Of a stretch of DNA of 32,241 bases, positions 8,771 through 18,263 are shown one piece after another; position 1 is the first letter of the stretch, and every line of letters begins with the position of its first letter. Position numbers and translations under genes: made by a program. The stretch is from positions 1 to 32,241 of the forward strand of contig JAFNXM010000002.1 of assembly GCA_017383485.1 (NCBI GenBank), given 5' to 3'. The notes under the pieces are model-generated. The model saw nothing but the letters and a program-made list of their open reading frames with translations, was not told where the DNA came from and made no database searches. The stretch is from Bacteroidaceae bacterium. GTDB taxonomy: Bacteria; Bacteroidota; Bacteroidia; Bacteroidales; Bacteroidaceae.

Positions 8771-10858
8771 TCAAGAGATTTCCGAGAAATTACTTTCCTT
8801 CTTCATTTCCTTCAAATGTTTCCACATCACGGCATTAGCAGGCAAAGTGTGGTTGGAATCAAGCTGTAATATTTTCTTGGCACATTCTCTCGCTTTCTCC
8901 ATAACTCCAACGTCTCGGACCAGGTGTGCTATTTTCAGATTGATAGGCAATCCGCTTTGCTGCGTACCATCAATATCGCCAGGACCACGAAGTTTCATAT
9001 CTTCCTCGGCTATTACAAACCCGTCTTGAGTCTCGGTCATCACAGCAATACGCTTTTGGGTATTTTCAGCCAGCTTGTTTTTAGTCATCAAGATGCAGTA
9101 ACTTTTATTCTCACCTCGCCCTACTCTACCTCTAAGTTGGTGCAACTGAGACAAACCAAATCGTTCAGCATTCTCAACCACCATCACAGCAGCATTGGGC
9201 ACATTCACCCCAACTTCGATGACCGTCGTAGAGACTAAAATGTGATACTTCCCTTGTTTGAAATCCTGCATCACAGCATCTTTCTCGGCAGGCAACATCT
9301 TACCATGCACTTTGCCTATTTGATATTCGGGAAATGCTGCTTCAAGATTTACAAAACCTTCCTCAAGGTTCTTCAAGTCAATTTTCTCACTTTCTGCTAT
9401 CAGGGGGTAAACGAAGTAGACCTGAACACCCATTTGTAATTGATAGCGTATACCATCGTAGAGTTTGGGTCTATCCAATTCGTGATAGTGCAGAGTTGTA
9501 ATAGGTTTTCTGCCTGGAGGCAATTCGTCTATAATAGAGACGTCCAAGTCGCCGTATACTGTCATCGCTAAAGTACGAGGTATTGGCGTAGCAGTCATTA
9601 CCAAGATATGGGGTGGATGTACATTTTTGCTCCATAGCATTGCACGTTGTTTCACACCAAAACGATGCTGTTCGTCGATTATTGCAATACCAAGATTTTT
9701 AAATACCACCGTAGGTTCAATCAGTGCATGTGTGCCGATTAATATATCTAAGCTTCCGCCTTTCAAGTCATCCAATATTTGCTTCCTTTGCTTTCCTTTG
9801 ACATTACCCGTGAGTAATTCTACACGCAGTCCTAATCCTTCGACCAAAGGCAATATCGAGGCGTAATGTTGTTCGGCAAGTATTTCAGTTGGAGCCATTA
9901 TAGTGGCCTGATAACCATTATCAATAGCTATAAGGCATGTGAGAAGTGCTACAATCGTTTTGCCCGAACCAACATCGCCTTGCAGCAAACGATTCATCTG
10001 ATAGGGACCACGCATGTCCGAACGGATTTCGCGAACCACGCGCTTTTGTGCTTCGGTCAGGGGAAATGGCAAATAAGTGTGGAAGAAGTCGTTGAAATAT
10101 TTACCGATTCTTTCACATTTCAAACCAGCATTCTTTTCCGCTTGAGACTTGGCGCTTTGCAATAAAGAGAGTTGCAGAAAAAATAGTTCCTCGAACTTCA
10201 TTCGATTGGTCGCTTGTGCCAACAAATTTGCTGACGTAGGGCGATGCAGTACTCTTATGGCTTGGTCTAATGGCATCAAGTCGTGCTCCATCAGGATTTG
10301 TTGTGGCAAAACTTCTTGCAATGGCGTCTTGTCCATCTCTAATGCAGCACTGATAATATCTTGCATCTGCTTGCTACCCAAAGCACTTTTTTTCATTCTA
10401 TCCGTAGTATGATAAAGTGCCTGCAATGTGCCATCCATAGCATTAACCTTCTCTGCATCATCCATTTCTGGATGAGCAATAGAGAAACGGCCATTCCACA
10501 TTGCGGGTTTTCCAAGCAGCAAATAGGTTTTGTTGCATTTCAGGTTCTTCTCAACAAATTTGATTTGATTAAACCATATCAAATCTACCCAACCGCTGCC
10601 ATCCGAAAAAGTAGCACGCAGTCGCTTCTTTCTGCCTTCGCCTTCGGAAGTAATATCGAATATTTGCCCCTTCAGTTGGACATACGGCATATCCTCGACG
10701 AGTTCTGAAATACGATGTACTTCTGTGCGGTCAATATATCTATATGGAAAGTGATACAACAGGTCGCCCACGGTCTTGATGCCAAGTTCTTTGTCAAGCA
10801 ACTCGGCTCTTACAGGACCTACGCCCTTGATATATTTCACATCCATATTCAGATTCAT
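8771..10858 (-). CDS. recG: ATP-dependent DNA helicase RecG
   Basis: Branch-migrating helicase acting on stalled replication forks and Holliday junctions. The 695-residue length is normal for RecG. The N-terminal wedge/helix-hairpin region begins IKGVGPVRAELLDKELGI. The OB-fold follows at about 60-150. The helicase core carries Walker A GDVGSGKT, a DEQH box (IIDEQHRFGVKQ) and the ATATPIPRT-type motif (VMTATPIPRTLAM). The C-terminal part holds the RGRVGRG motif VI and the RecG-typical LRGPGDIDGTQQSG. MNLNM offers two possible starts; the first is used. It lies 84 bases upstream of the protease-like gene on the same strand, but I see no functional link. Confidence 0.97.
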   Translation of the reverse strand: MNLNMDVKYIKGVGPVRAELLDKELGIKTVGDLLYHFPYRYIDRTEVHRISELVEDMPYVQLKGQIFDITSEGEGRKKRLRATFSDGSGWVDLIWFNQIKFVEKNLKCNKTYLLLGKPAMWNGRFSIAHPEMDDAEKVNAMDGTLQALYHTTDRMKKSALGSKQMQDIISAALEMDKTPLQEVLPQQILMEHDLMPLDQAIRVLHRPTSANLLAQATNRMKFEELFFLQLSLLQSAKSQAEKNAGLKCERIGKYFNDFFHTYLPFPLTEAQKRVVREIRSDMRGPYQMNRLLQGDVGSGKTIVALLTCLIAIDNGYQATIMAPTEILAEQHYASILPLVEGLGLRVELLTGNVKGKQRKQILDDLKGGSLDILIGTHALIEPTVVFKNLGIAIIDEQHRFGVKQRAMLWSKNVHPPHILVMTATPIPRTLAMTVYGDLDVSIIDELPPGRKPITTLHYHELDRPKLYDGIRYQLQMGVQVYFVYPLIAESEKIDLKNLEEGFVNLEAAFPEYQIGKVHGKMLPAEKDAVMQDFKQGKYHILVSTTVIEVGVNVPNAAVMVVENAERFGLSQLHQLRGRVGRGENKSYCILMTKNKLAENTQKRIAVMTETQDGFVIAEEDMKLRGPGDIDGTQQSGLPINLKIAHLVRDVGVMEKARECAKKILQLDSNHTLPANAVMWKHLKEMKKESNFSEIS

Positions 10859-10997
10859 ACCGTACAGATATTTATGCTATTATATAAATTGGATGATTTT
10901 TTTATTAAAGTAAAATTAAGTACTGAGAAATTACTTTTTTATGATTGGTATTAGTCGCTGTTTTGGCGCAAAAGAATCTGTGAAAACGAGGTAAGGC

Positions 10998-11068
10998 TTT
11001 TTTTTAACGAGGCGTCGCAAAATTTCAACAAGGTCTAATCTTTTTTCAACGAGGCGTCGCGAAATTTT
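10998..11068. repeat. Dispersed repeat copy 2 (two tandem, reverse orientation)
   Basis: Two copies lie side by side. TAACGAGGCGTCGCAAAATT starts at 11005 and CAACGAGGCGTCGCGAAATT at 11047. Each follows a run of T and they differ at two of 20 positions. Read on the other strand they match the GCGACGTCTCGTTGAAAA element seen at 21516-21585. They sit between the end of the DJ-1 gene and the start of recG, both on the minus strand. Nothing else is recognisable in this 238-base gap. Confidence 0.8.
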
Positions 11069-11096
11069 TCTACATATTTTCTTTAATCAAAAGGTA

Positions 11097-11636
11097 CTAA
11101 TATCCCATGGCCTTTTTGACCTCTTTGACGACATATTCGTCACACAAATAATTTGCGATTTCAAAGGCAAAATCTGCTGCTGAACCAGGACCATTTGCTG
11201 TGATAAGGTTGCCATCCGTCACCACACGCTTCTTCACGTATTTTCCGCCGTTTAATCCGGATTGGCAGCCTGGATAACAAGTTACTTCCTTACCTTCAAG
11301 CAAATCCCATGCACCAAGAGCCATTGGGGCAGCACAAATTGCCGCTACCAACTTACCCTTTTCAAAATGAGAAATAGTGCATTTGCGCAGACAGTCCGAT
11401 GCTTGCAGGTTGGTCACACCTGGCATTCCACCAGGCAGGATAATACATTCGGATTCGGCGATTGTACTCTTGCGGAGCAGACCATCTGCATTGACTGCTA
11501 TGCCATGTGCACCCGTAATCATACGTGCACCTGTGACGCTGAGTATTTTGACCTCAAGACCGCATCGGCGAAGTATATCTATCGTGGTAATTGCTTCGAT
11601 TTCCTCGAAACCTGTAGCCAAAAGTAAGTGTATCAT
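11097..11636 (-). CDS. DJ-1/PfpI family protein (YajL-like)
   Basis: A 179-residue cytoplasmic protein with the full DJ-1 fold signature. The conserved Glu14 lies in GFEEIEA. The nucleophilic Cys101 sits in the elbow AAICAAPMALG. GPGSAADFAFEIA near the C-terminus is typical of the YajL/DJ-1 branch rather than of ThiJ kinases. Family members act as oxidative-stress chaperones or as glyoxalase/deglycase enzymes; the exact activity is debated. It follows pdxJ on the same strand after 127 bases and may be co-transcribed. Confidence 0.9.
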   Translation of the reverse strand: MIHLLLATGFEEIEAITTIDILRRCGLEVKILSVTGARMITGAHGIAVNADGLLRKSTIAESECIILPGGMPGVTNLQASDCLRKCTISHFEKGKLVAAICAAPMALGAWDLLEGKEVTCYPGCQSGLNGGKYVKKRVVTDGNLITANGPGSAADFAFEIANYLCDEYVVKEVKKAMGY

Positions 11637-11763
11637 TTTCTTTTCAGAAATTTGTGTTTATAATCATGAGTTTTTTTAGTGCTCATATTATTTGATTTAT
11701 ATCAAATACAAATCTTTAATTAAAAGCACTTTACTTTGTTCTTATGAAAGTATTAATCTATAT

Positions 11764-12477
11764 TTATTTTAGGCAGTCCAGATATTTTTCAACTGTAGTT
11801 TTCATGCCCAAATATAATGCATCGCTGATGACTGCATGACCGATGCTCACCTCGTCCAACCATGGAATTTGTTGATGGAAATAGGTCAGGTTTTCGAGGC
11901 TTAAATCATGTCCGGCATTGAGTCCTATACCAATTGCTTTAGCATGTTGTGCGGCTTCAAGATAGGGTGCAATCGCTTCTTCTCTACCTTTCGCATAGTC
12001 TTCTGCATACATTGCAGTGTAAAGCTCTACCCTGTCAGCACCGACAGCCTTAGCACCATCAATCATTTCTGCTTTAGGGTCTACAAAGATAGATACACGG
12101 ATGCCAGCAGACTTAAATCGACAGACTACGTCTTGTAAAAAGTCATGATGAGTGATTGTGTCCCAACCATGGTCTGAGGTCAATTGGTCAGGAGCGTCGG
12201 GAACAAGTGTCACCTGAGCGGGACGTATCTCTAACACCAAATCACAAAAATCAGGTGAAGGATAGCCTTCGATATTAAATTCGGTGGAAATAGTGTCTTT
12301 CAAATCATACACATCTTGGCGAGTAATGTGGCGTTCATCAGGTCTGGGATGGACGGTGATACCCTCTGCTCCAAAAGCCTCGATATCACATGCCATTTTT
12401 ATCAAATCGGGAACATTGCCGCCACGAGCATTGCGCAGTGTAGCGATTTTATTGATATTTACACTTAACCTTGTCAT
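11764..12477 (-). CDS. pdxJ: Pyridoxine 5'-phosphate synthase PdxJ
   Basis: Catalyses the ring-closing step of pyridoxine 5'-phosphate formation in the DXP-dependent vitamin B6 pathway. The 237 residues form a TIM barrel. It starts [20 protein letters not shown] and has the catalytic segments [42 protein letters not shown] and [16 protein letters not shown]. The open frame could begin 16 codons earlier (12525), but that extension is not family-like. A candidate -7 box at 12523-12530 would also place transcription start inside it, so the internal ATG is chosen. The gene is divergent from nadK. Confidence 0.96.
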   Translation of the reverse strand: MTRLSVNINKIATLRNARGGNVPDLIKMACDIEAFGAEGITVHPRPDERHITRQDVYDLKDTISTEFNIEGYPSPDFCDLVLEIRPAQVTLVPDAPDQLTSDHGWDTITHHDFLQDVVCRFKSAGIRVSIFVDPKAEMIDGAKAVGADRVELYTAMYAEDYAKGREEAIAPYLEAAQHAKAIGIGLNAGHDLSLENLTYFHQQIPWLDEVSIGHAVISDALYLGMKTTVEKYLDCLK

Positions 12478-12522
12478 TGTTTTGATGTCAAAAAATATGT
12501 TTTCAAAAAGCTTTAGTGATGT

Positions 12523-12530
12523 CAAAAATA
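12523..12530 (-). promoter_or_regulatory. Candidate -7 box for pdxJ
   Basis: Read on the minus strand this is TATTTTTG, which fits TAnnTTTG, about 45 bases before the pdxJ ATG. No clear -33 TTTG accompanies it, so support is moderate. Confidence 0.4.
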
Positions 12531-12570
12531 GACGATTATCGTATGAAATACGATATTTGTTTTGTATTTG

Positions 12571-12602
12571 TTTGGTCTATCGCCACCACAATGTTAATTT
12601 TG
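12571..12602 (+). promoter_or_regulatory. Bacteroidota-type promoter for nadK
   Basis: A -33 element TTTG (12571-12574) and a -7 element TAATTTTG (12595-12602) are separated by 20 bases. This matches the established Bacteroides consensus TTTG-N19-21-TAnnTTTG. Transcription would start near 12609, about 100 bases before nadK. Confidence 0.7.
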
Positions 12603-12708
12603 CACCTATAAAAAGGGTATATCAAGGCAAAAATACAAAAAAATGCCGAAATACCTAACAAAGAAGAAAAAATATAAATCACTTTAATCTTGGATATTCT
12701 AAGCAAAT

Positions 12709-13599
12709 ATGCCTCAAAATAGTGTCACTCGAATTGCCATATTTGGCGGAATAAAGCAACATGTCAACGGTTCGTCCATCTGTCCTTTGATTCAAATGCT
12801 AAATGGGATGGGTATCGACGTCGTAGCTCCCAGCAATATGGCAGACAGTTGGATTGAAACTTGCCGACTGGGCGATGATTGTCACCTTGAAGTATTGCCT
12901 GTCGAAGAAATCGTTGCTGATTTGGCAATATCAATGGGGGGCGACGGCACATTCCTACATACCGCTGCTTGCGTCGGCGAACGTGGAATACCAATCCTTG
13001 GCATCAATGCAGGACGCCTGGGGTTCTTGGCTGACATACCCCTGTCGCAGGTTGTACCCGCTATCGAAGCAATAGTCAATGGGGAGTATGAAATCGAACA
13101 TCGTTCGGTCATCCAGGCAAGTGTTAGCAACAACGAACTAAACGGCGCACCCTATGCCCTAAACGAAGTGGCGGTGCTGAAACATGACAATTCGTCGATG
13201 ATTGAGATTGAGACGTATGTCGGTGGATGCTTGCTCAACAATTATCAAGCAGACGGATTGATTGTAGCCACACCTACAGGTTCAACGGGATATTCCCTGA
13301 GCGTCGGCGGACCTATCATAGAACCCAAATCCAATACTTTTGTCATCTCTCCAGTAGCTTCACATAGCCTTACTACACGTCCAGTGATTATTTGCGATGA
13401 CACCGAAATAGAAATGAAAGTCATTAGTCGCAGTCATAATTACCTGATTTCAATTGATGGTAGGAGCCAGAGTATGAGCGATGAGGTGACGATCAATCTG
13501 CGACGTGCTGAACACTCGATAAAAGTTGTCAAGTTGCTGAACACACATTTCTATGATACCCTCAGAAACAAAATGATGTGGGGAGCAGACAAGAGATAA
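12709..13599 (+). CDS. nadK: NAD kinase
   Basis: Phosphorylates NAD to NADP in the cytoplasm. The 296 residues carry the kinase signature MGGDGTFLH with GGDGT at 77-81. The NAD-binding segment NNYQADGLIVATPTGSTGYS and the family's SVGGPII follow. Length and motif order are those of bacterial PpnK/NadK. The pdxJ-nadK divergent pair is a familiar Bacteroidales arrangement. The gap to the next exporter gene is 91 bases without a visible terminator, so read-through is possible. Confidence 0.97.
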   Translation: MPQNSVTRIAIFGGIKQHVNGSSICPLIQMLNGMGIDVVAPSNMADSWIETCRLGDDCHLEVLPVEEIVADLAISMGGDGTFLHTAACVGERGIPILGINAGRLGFLADIPLSQVVPAIEAIVNGEYEIEHRSVIQASVSNNELNGAPYALNEVAVLKHDNSSMIEIETYVGGCLLNNYQADGLIVATPTGSTGYSLSVGGPIIEPKSNTFVISPVASHSLTTRPVIICDDTEIEMKVISRSHNYLISIDGRSQSMSDEVTINLRRAEHSIKVVKLLNTHFYDTLRNKMMWGADKR

Positions 13600-13690
13600 T
13601 GCAGAATACAGATGGGAAAGATGATATGAAATTTCGAAAGTTTTAATACACACCACCTATCCCACCCGATAGACTTAAAACACAAAAACA

Positions 13691-15352
13691 ATGAGTAAAC
13701 GTGATAAGATAAAGACCTTGCCATCAATTCTAAAATGGTTGTGGCAGACATCATCAGGTTATCGTCATCAGAGCCTACTGAATATCCTTGTGGGAGTAGT
13801 GCTCGTGGTGAGCGACCTTGCCCTGGTGTGGTGTACCAAACTGACCATCGATGTAGCAACAGGCGATAATACTCGCTTTACTTTGACCGAGACGCTTGTC
13901 ATGATTGCTTGTATCATTTTCCTACAATTGGTCATGGGAATTGTATCAAGGTGGATTAGGGCTTTGCTTGGGGCGAAAGCACAAAATCGTTTGCAACAAG
14001 GCATTTTCTCCCATCTTCTTCAAACCAACTGGAGTGATTTGAAGCGCTTTCATACGGCTGATTTAGTCAATCGTTTGGAACGTGATGTCAGGGATGTAAT
14101 GATTTTCATAACAGAGAACATCCCGAGCTTTATCACCATATCGTTGCAATTTGTAGGGGCTTTTGCTTTGCTGTTTTGGATGGACCGAACACTGGCTTGC
14201 ATTGTTGTCGTTCTGTTGCCATTATTCCTGGTGACGAGCAAACTTTATGTCCGAAAAATGCGTAAAATCTCGCACGACATTCGCAGTAGTGAAAGCTGCA
14301 TTCAGTCCGTTATTCAAGAAAGTTTGCAACACTCACTCATCATCAAGTCACTTGGTCGCGTCAATAGAATGAACGAAAAACTTGCGACTACTCAGCGAGA
14401 ATTTAGAAGCCATATTCTGCACAAGACGAAGTATTCCACTGTATCCTCGGGTATACTCAATCTTGGGTTTGCCACAGGTTATATCGTCACATTTAGTTGG
14501 GGAGTAATCAGTCTGTACCATGGCAATATCACTTATGGTTCGCTCATCGCATTTGTACAACTGGTTGGTCAAATTCAGTCTCCTGTGCGTTCTCTTACCC
14601 GTTTCATTCCATTATTCATCAATACATTTACTGCATCCGAACGTTTGATGGAATTGCAAATACTCGGCACCGAAAACGACAAAAAGCAAGTCTCGGCATC
14701 TGGTAAGTACGGCATAAGGGTAGAGTCGCTTAGCTATACTTACGACGGGGGTAAACGTAAAATTCTGGACAACTTTACCTGCGATTTCCCTCCAGGTAGT
14801 ACCACTGGCATTATCGGAGAAACGGGTGTCGGCAAGACTACATTGATACGTCATCTACTGGCCTTGTTGCCGCATGTTGAGGGAAAAGTGGAAATCTACA
14901 ACGACAGCGAACAAATCCCCGTATCCCCAGCTACACGCGAACTTTTCTCCTACGTTCCGCAAGGCAATACTTTGCTCAGTGGTAGCATTCGCGATAATCT
15001 CTATTTGGGCAATCCTGACGCTACAGACGCCCAGATTGAAGAAGTGCTATATGTCGCTGCAGCAGATTTCGTGGAGCAATTGCCACAGGGCGTAGACACC
15101 ATTTGTGGTGAGATGGGTTTCGGACTTTCCGAGGGGCAAGCCCAACGCATTGCTATTGCTCGAGCGCTTTTGAAAGATAGTCCTATCTTGTTGCTGGATG
15201 AAGTTACTTCTTCATTAGATGATGCGACCGAACAATTAGTGCTCAATCGTGTGATGCAACGTTATCCCGACAAGACACTACTCTTTATTACGCATCGCAC
15301 AGAGGTATTGCAACATTGCGACCAGGTGATTAAAATGGTCAGAAACAAATAA
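13691..15352 (+). CDS. ABC exporter half-transporter (MsbA-like, permease fused to ATPase)
   Basis: Inner-membrane exporter of 553 residues. A six-segment transmembrane domain covers about 25-310 (hydrophobic runs near 30-50, 68-85, 148-185 and 255-275). The nucleotide-binding domain follows. Walker A is GETGVGKTT (376-384), the Q-loop is in YVPQGNTLLSG, the signature is LSEGQAQR (479-486), Walker B is ILLLDE (499-504) and the H-loop is LFITHRTE. LSEGQ in place of LSGGQ is a mild variation. Such half-transporters act as homodimers; the substrate (lipid, peptide or drug) is not evident. It is 10 bases upstream of the metallo-hydrolase gene, so the two form an operon. Confidence 0.93.
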   Translation: MSKRDKIKTLPSILKWLWQTSSGYRHQSLLNILVGVVLVVSDLALVWCTKLTIDVATGDNTRFTLTETLVMIACIIFLQLVMGIVSRWIRALLGAKAQNRLQQGIFSHLLQTNWSDLKRFHTADLVNRLERDVRDVMIFITENIPSFITISLQFVGAFALLFWMDRTLACIVVVLLPLFLVTSKLYVRKMRKISHDIRSSESCIQSVIQESLQHSLIIKSLGRVNRMNEKLATTQREFRSHILHKTKYSTVSSGILNLGFATGYIVTFSWGVISLYHGNITYGSLIAFVQLVGQIQSPVRSLTRFIPLFINTFTASERLMELQILGTENDKKQVSASGKYGIRVESLSYTYDGGKRKILDNFTCDFPPGSTTGIIGETGVGKTTLIRHLLALLPHVEGKVEIYNDSEQIPVSPATRELFSYVPQGNTLLSGSIRDNLYLGNPDATDAQIEEVLYVAAADFVEQLPQGVDTICGEMGFGLSEGQAQRIAIARALLKDSPILLLDEVTSSLDDATEQLVLNRVMQRYPDKTLLFITHRTEVLQHCDQVIKMVRNK

Positions 15353-15362
15353 AACTCAGAAA

Positions 15363-16178
15363 ATGACAAAAGATAAAAATATACAACTCTACTGCTTCGG
15401 CAGTGGTAGCAGCGGCAATTGCTATTACTTGAAAATAGGCAGCACAGGCATCATCATAGACGTAGGTATCAGTCACCGTAAACTGAAGAAGTATTTCGGC
15501 GACTATGGCTTATCTATGGCAGAAATCAAGGCCATACTTGTGAGCCATTCGCATACCGACCATGTGCGAGCAGTAGGCGCGTTCTCCACCACCCTAGGCA
15601 TACCTGTCTACACCAGTCAGCAAGTGCATGAAGGTATGGAGAGAAATTTCCTGATGGCAAAGAAAGTGCTTCGTCAATATAAACAAACGGTGCTGCATGA
15701 TACACCTTTTAATATCGATGATGTGCAAATCACTGCCTTCCCCGTACCTCACGACAGCAATGGCAATAATGGTTATTTGATACAATGGGCTGAAGGCACA
15801 CTATGCTTTCTGACTGATGTTGGTGCCGTTACCCCAGAGATTATCAATTACGTCTCGCAGGCTGAACATCTGATTGTAGAAGCCAACTACGACGACACGA
15901 TGCTCGAAAATGGACCTTACTCCGAATTTCTGAAAAGAAGAATACGCAGTGGTAGCGGACACTTGTGCAATACATTGACCGCACAACTCATCACTCTATA
16001 TGCTTCGCCAAATATCAAGAACATTTGGCTCTGTCATCTCAGTCAGGAAAACAATACCCCCCAGGTGGCAGTAGAAACCATTACTGCCAAGTGCCAACAG
16101 TCAGACAGATGCGAACTGCACAATGTGCCCATCGTGGCATTAAAGCGCACAACACCACAATCATTTGACTTGAAATAA
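15363..16178 (+). CDS. MBL-fold metallo-hydrolase (YycJ/WalJ-like)
   Basis: A 271-residue cytoplasmic metallo-beta-lactamase-fold hydrolase. It opens with the subfamily signature FGSGSSGNCYYLKIG. The dinuclear-metal motif is SHSHTDH (His62, His64, Asp66, His67), and further metal ligands lie in FPVPHDSNGNNGY and LTDVG. YycJ-like proteins are predicted nucleases linked to cell-wall control or DNA metabolism; the role in Bacteroidota is not settled. It follows the ABC exporter by 10 bases. Confidence 0.9.
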   Translation: MTKDKNIQLYCFGSGSSGNCYYLKIGSTGIIIDVGISHRKLKKYFGDYGLSMAEIKAILVSHSHTDHVRAVGAFSTTLGIPVYTSQQVHEGMERNFLMAKKVLRQYKQTVLHDTPFNIDDVQITAFPVPHDSNGNNGYLIQWAEGTLCFLTDVGAVTPEIINYVSQAEHLIVEANYDDTMLENGPYSEFLKRRIRSGSGHLCNTLTAQLITLYASPNIKNIWLCHLSQENNTPQVAVETITAKCQQSDRCELHNVPIVALKRTTPQSFDLK

Positions 16179-16215
16179 CCTGGATTTGGAATGTGTAAAA
16201 AAAGCTACGACTTGT

Positions 16216-16267
16216 GAAAATTTGAAGTAATCTCGTTGAAATTACATTAGACCTAATTTTTACAAGG
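16216..16267. repeat. Dispersed repeat copy 3
   Basis: TCTCGTTGAAATTA at 16231-16244 matches copy 1 at 3423-3436 exactly. The adjoining 24 bases at 16244-16267 match, reverse-complemented, 28127-28150 with two differences. The element links the palindromic-core type and the CCTTGTAAAAA type of the family. It sits between the metallo-hydrolase and U32 genes. Confidence 0.65.
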
Positions 16268-16338
16268 TTAGGCTTTGTTCACTGCAAACACTGCTTTTCA
16301 CAAAACTATCCATCACCATCACCTTCTAAAAATAAACA

Positions 16339-18186
16339 ATGAAAGCAATCGAACTTCTCGCTCCTGCAAAAGATAAGCACATCGGCATGCAAGCTATATT
16401 GCATGGCGCTGATGCCGTATATATCGGCGGACCACAGTATGGCGCGCGCTCAGCAGTGGGCAATTCGGTTGAGGATATTGCTGAGTTGTGTCGTTTTGCC
16501 CACCTCTACCGTGCAAAAGTATATGTGACGCTCAACACGATTCTATACAACGATGAATTAGCCGAAGCTGAAAAGTTGATTCATCGCTTGTATGAAGCAG
16601 GAGTAGATGCCTTGATTACACAAGATCTGGGTTTGCTCGAAATGAACCTACCCCCTATTGCTTTGCATGCTTCCACACAGATGGACAATCGCAGTGTAGA
16701 GGATGTAGAGCACCGTATGAGCGAAGGATTTACTCGTGTAGTGCTGGCCAGGGAATTGCCCCTGACCACAATCAAAGACATTGCCAACAGATGCCAGGTG
16801 GATATAGAGGCTTTCGTCCATGGTGCATTGTGCGTCAGTTATAGTGGTCGCTGCTATGCGTCGCAATATTGCTTTGGACGTTCAGCCAACAGAGGTCAAT
16901 GTGCCCAGTTCTGCCGACTGAGTTTTGACTTGATAAATCAAAGAGGCGAGACGTTAGAGGCAGATAAGCATTTGCTCTCGTTGCGAGACATGAAGCGAAT
17001 AGAGTATTTGGAAGAAATGATGGATGCTGGTGTCATGTCATTCAAGATAGAAGGCAGGTTGAAAGACGAAAAATATGTGAAGAACGTCGTCACTGCTTAT
17101 CGTCAGGCTATAGACGAGATTTTAGCTCGTCGTCCAAATGAATTTAAGCGCGCATCAGAGGGTGTGCATACCTACGACTTTGTTCCTCATCTGCATCGCA
17201 CATTCAATCGCGAATATACTTCGTATTTTTTGATGGATGACAAGGAGGTAATCTACAACCCCAACTCTCCAAAATCATTTGGCGAATATCTGGGCACAGT
17301 GAAGTACGTTCACCGCAACAAGGTCAAGATCGACTATGCCAGGAACCTTTCTGCACGCCCTATGGCAGGTGATGGTATTTGCTATATATCACCCTTGACG
17401 GAAAAGCAAGAAGGAATTCGTGTGAATAGTGTAGAGGGAGACGAATTGTTCTTAAATACGCCAAATAATCCCCTACGTGTAGGCATGGATCTGTGGCGAA
17501 ATTTTGATATCGACTTTGACCGAGTACTGAGCAAAGATACGGCTAAGCGATTGTTGCCAATACAACTTTTGTTTACTGCAACGCCCCAAGGTTTTCTCAT
17601 CACTGCTACGGCTTATGAAAATACAGAAGTGAGCCATGAAATCATTGCTGAAAAAGTCTTGGCAAAGACTTCGGGCACGGATAATATTCGCAAGCAATTG
17701 GCAAAGTTGGGCAATACGCCCTTTGTGGCTACTGATATTAAGGTGGATTTAGATGCAGATTATTTCATCCCCACCTCTGTACTGAACGAAGGCAGAAGAA
17801 TGTTGATGGATAAGCTCGAGCGCCATTTGATTAAGCAACACCAGCGCGAGGTGCCGGGTATTCCTTCGCACGACAAGCATAGAATGGGGTACCATACGAC
17901 CAGCGAGGACAATATCAGCAACAGACTTTCGCAACAGTACTACAAAAATCACGGTGCTACTGTTGATGCCCTGGCATTCGAACTTGATGCAAGCCATTCT
18001 CAGGTCTTGATGACATGCAAACACTGCATTTTGCGACACACTGAGCGTTGCCGTAAAGTTGCAAAGAGGGCTGACGAACAATTATTCCTTAGATTGCCAG
18101 ATGGTAATACCTTCCCGCTAAAGTTCAACTGCGGAAAATGCGAAATGAAGGTGCTCAAGCCAATGAGAGAAACGAACAATAAATAA
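16339..18186 (+). CDS. U32 family 'peptidase' (probable RNA-modifying Fe-S protein)
   Basis: A 615-residue protein with an N-terminal TIM-barrel of the U32 family (ELLAPAKDKHIGMQAILHGA, then the ALHASTQMDNRS region). The family signature is at about 158-176 (EAFVHGALCVSYSGRC). Cysteines at 165, 172, 188 and 192 are the expected iron-sulfur ligands. Characterised relatives (RlhA, TrhP/TrhO-type) hydroxylate rRNA or tRNA bases, so peptidase activity is doubtful. A long C-terminal extension holds CKHC and CGKC pairs that could bind another metal. It starts 160 bases after the metallo-hydrolase gene. Confidence 0.9.
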   Translation: MKAIELLAPAKDKHIGMQAILHGADAVYIGGPQYGARSAVGNSVEDIAELCRFAHLYRAKVYVTLNTILYNDELAEAEKLIHRLYEAGVDALITQDLGLLEMNLPPIALHASTQMDNRSVEDVEHRMSEGFTRVVLARELPLTTIKDIANRCQVDIEAFVHGALCVSYSGRCYASQYCFGRSANRGQCAQFCRLSFDLINQRGETLEADKHLLSLRDMKRIEYLEEMMDAGVMSFKIEGRLKDEKYVKNVVTAYRQAIDEILARRPNEFKRASEGVHTYDFVPHLHRTFNREYTSYFLMDDKEVIYNPNSPKSFGEYLGTVKYVHRNKVKIDYARNLSARPMAGDGICYISPLTEKQEGIRVNSVEGDELFLNTPNNPLRVGMDLWRNFDIDFDRVLSKDTAKRLLPIQLLFTATPQGFLITATAYENTEVSHEIIAEKVLAKTSGTDNIRKQLAKLGNTPFVATDIKVDLDADYFIPTSVLNEGRRMLMDKLERHLIKQHQREVPGIPSHDKHRMGYHTTSEDNISNRLSQQYYKNHGATVDALAFELDASHSQVLMTCKHCILRHTERCRKVAKRADEQLFLRLPDGNTFPLKFNCGKCEMKVLKPMRETNNK

Positions 18187-18263
18187 GGTGAATCCTAAAT
18201 TTTGCAAATACTAACCAATATCTATTTCCAACCCATCCAATTCTCACGATATTACTTGTGATT

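Noticed and set aside
12478-12525. Sixteen-codon N-terminal extension of pdxJ
   Set aside because: It does not resemble PdxJ, and the likely promoter box overlaps it.
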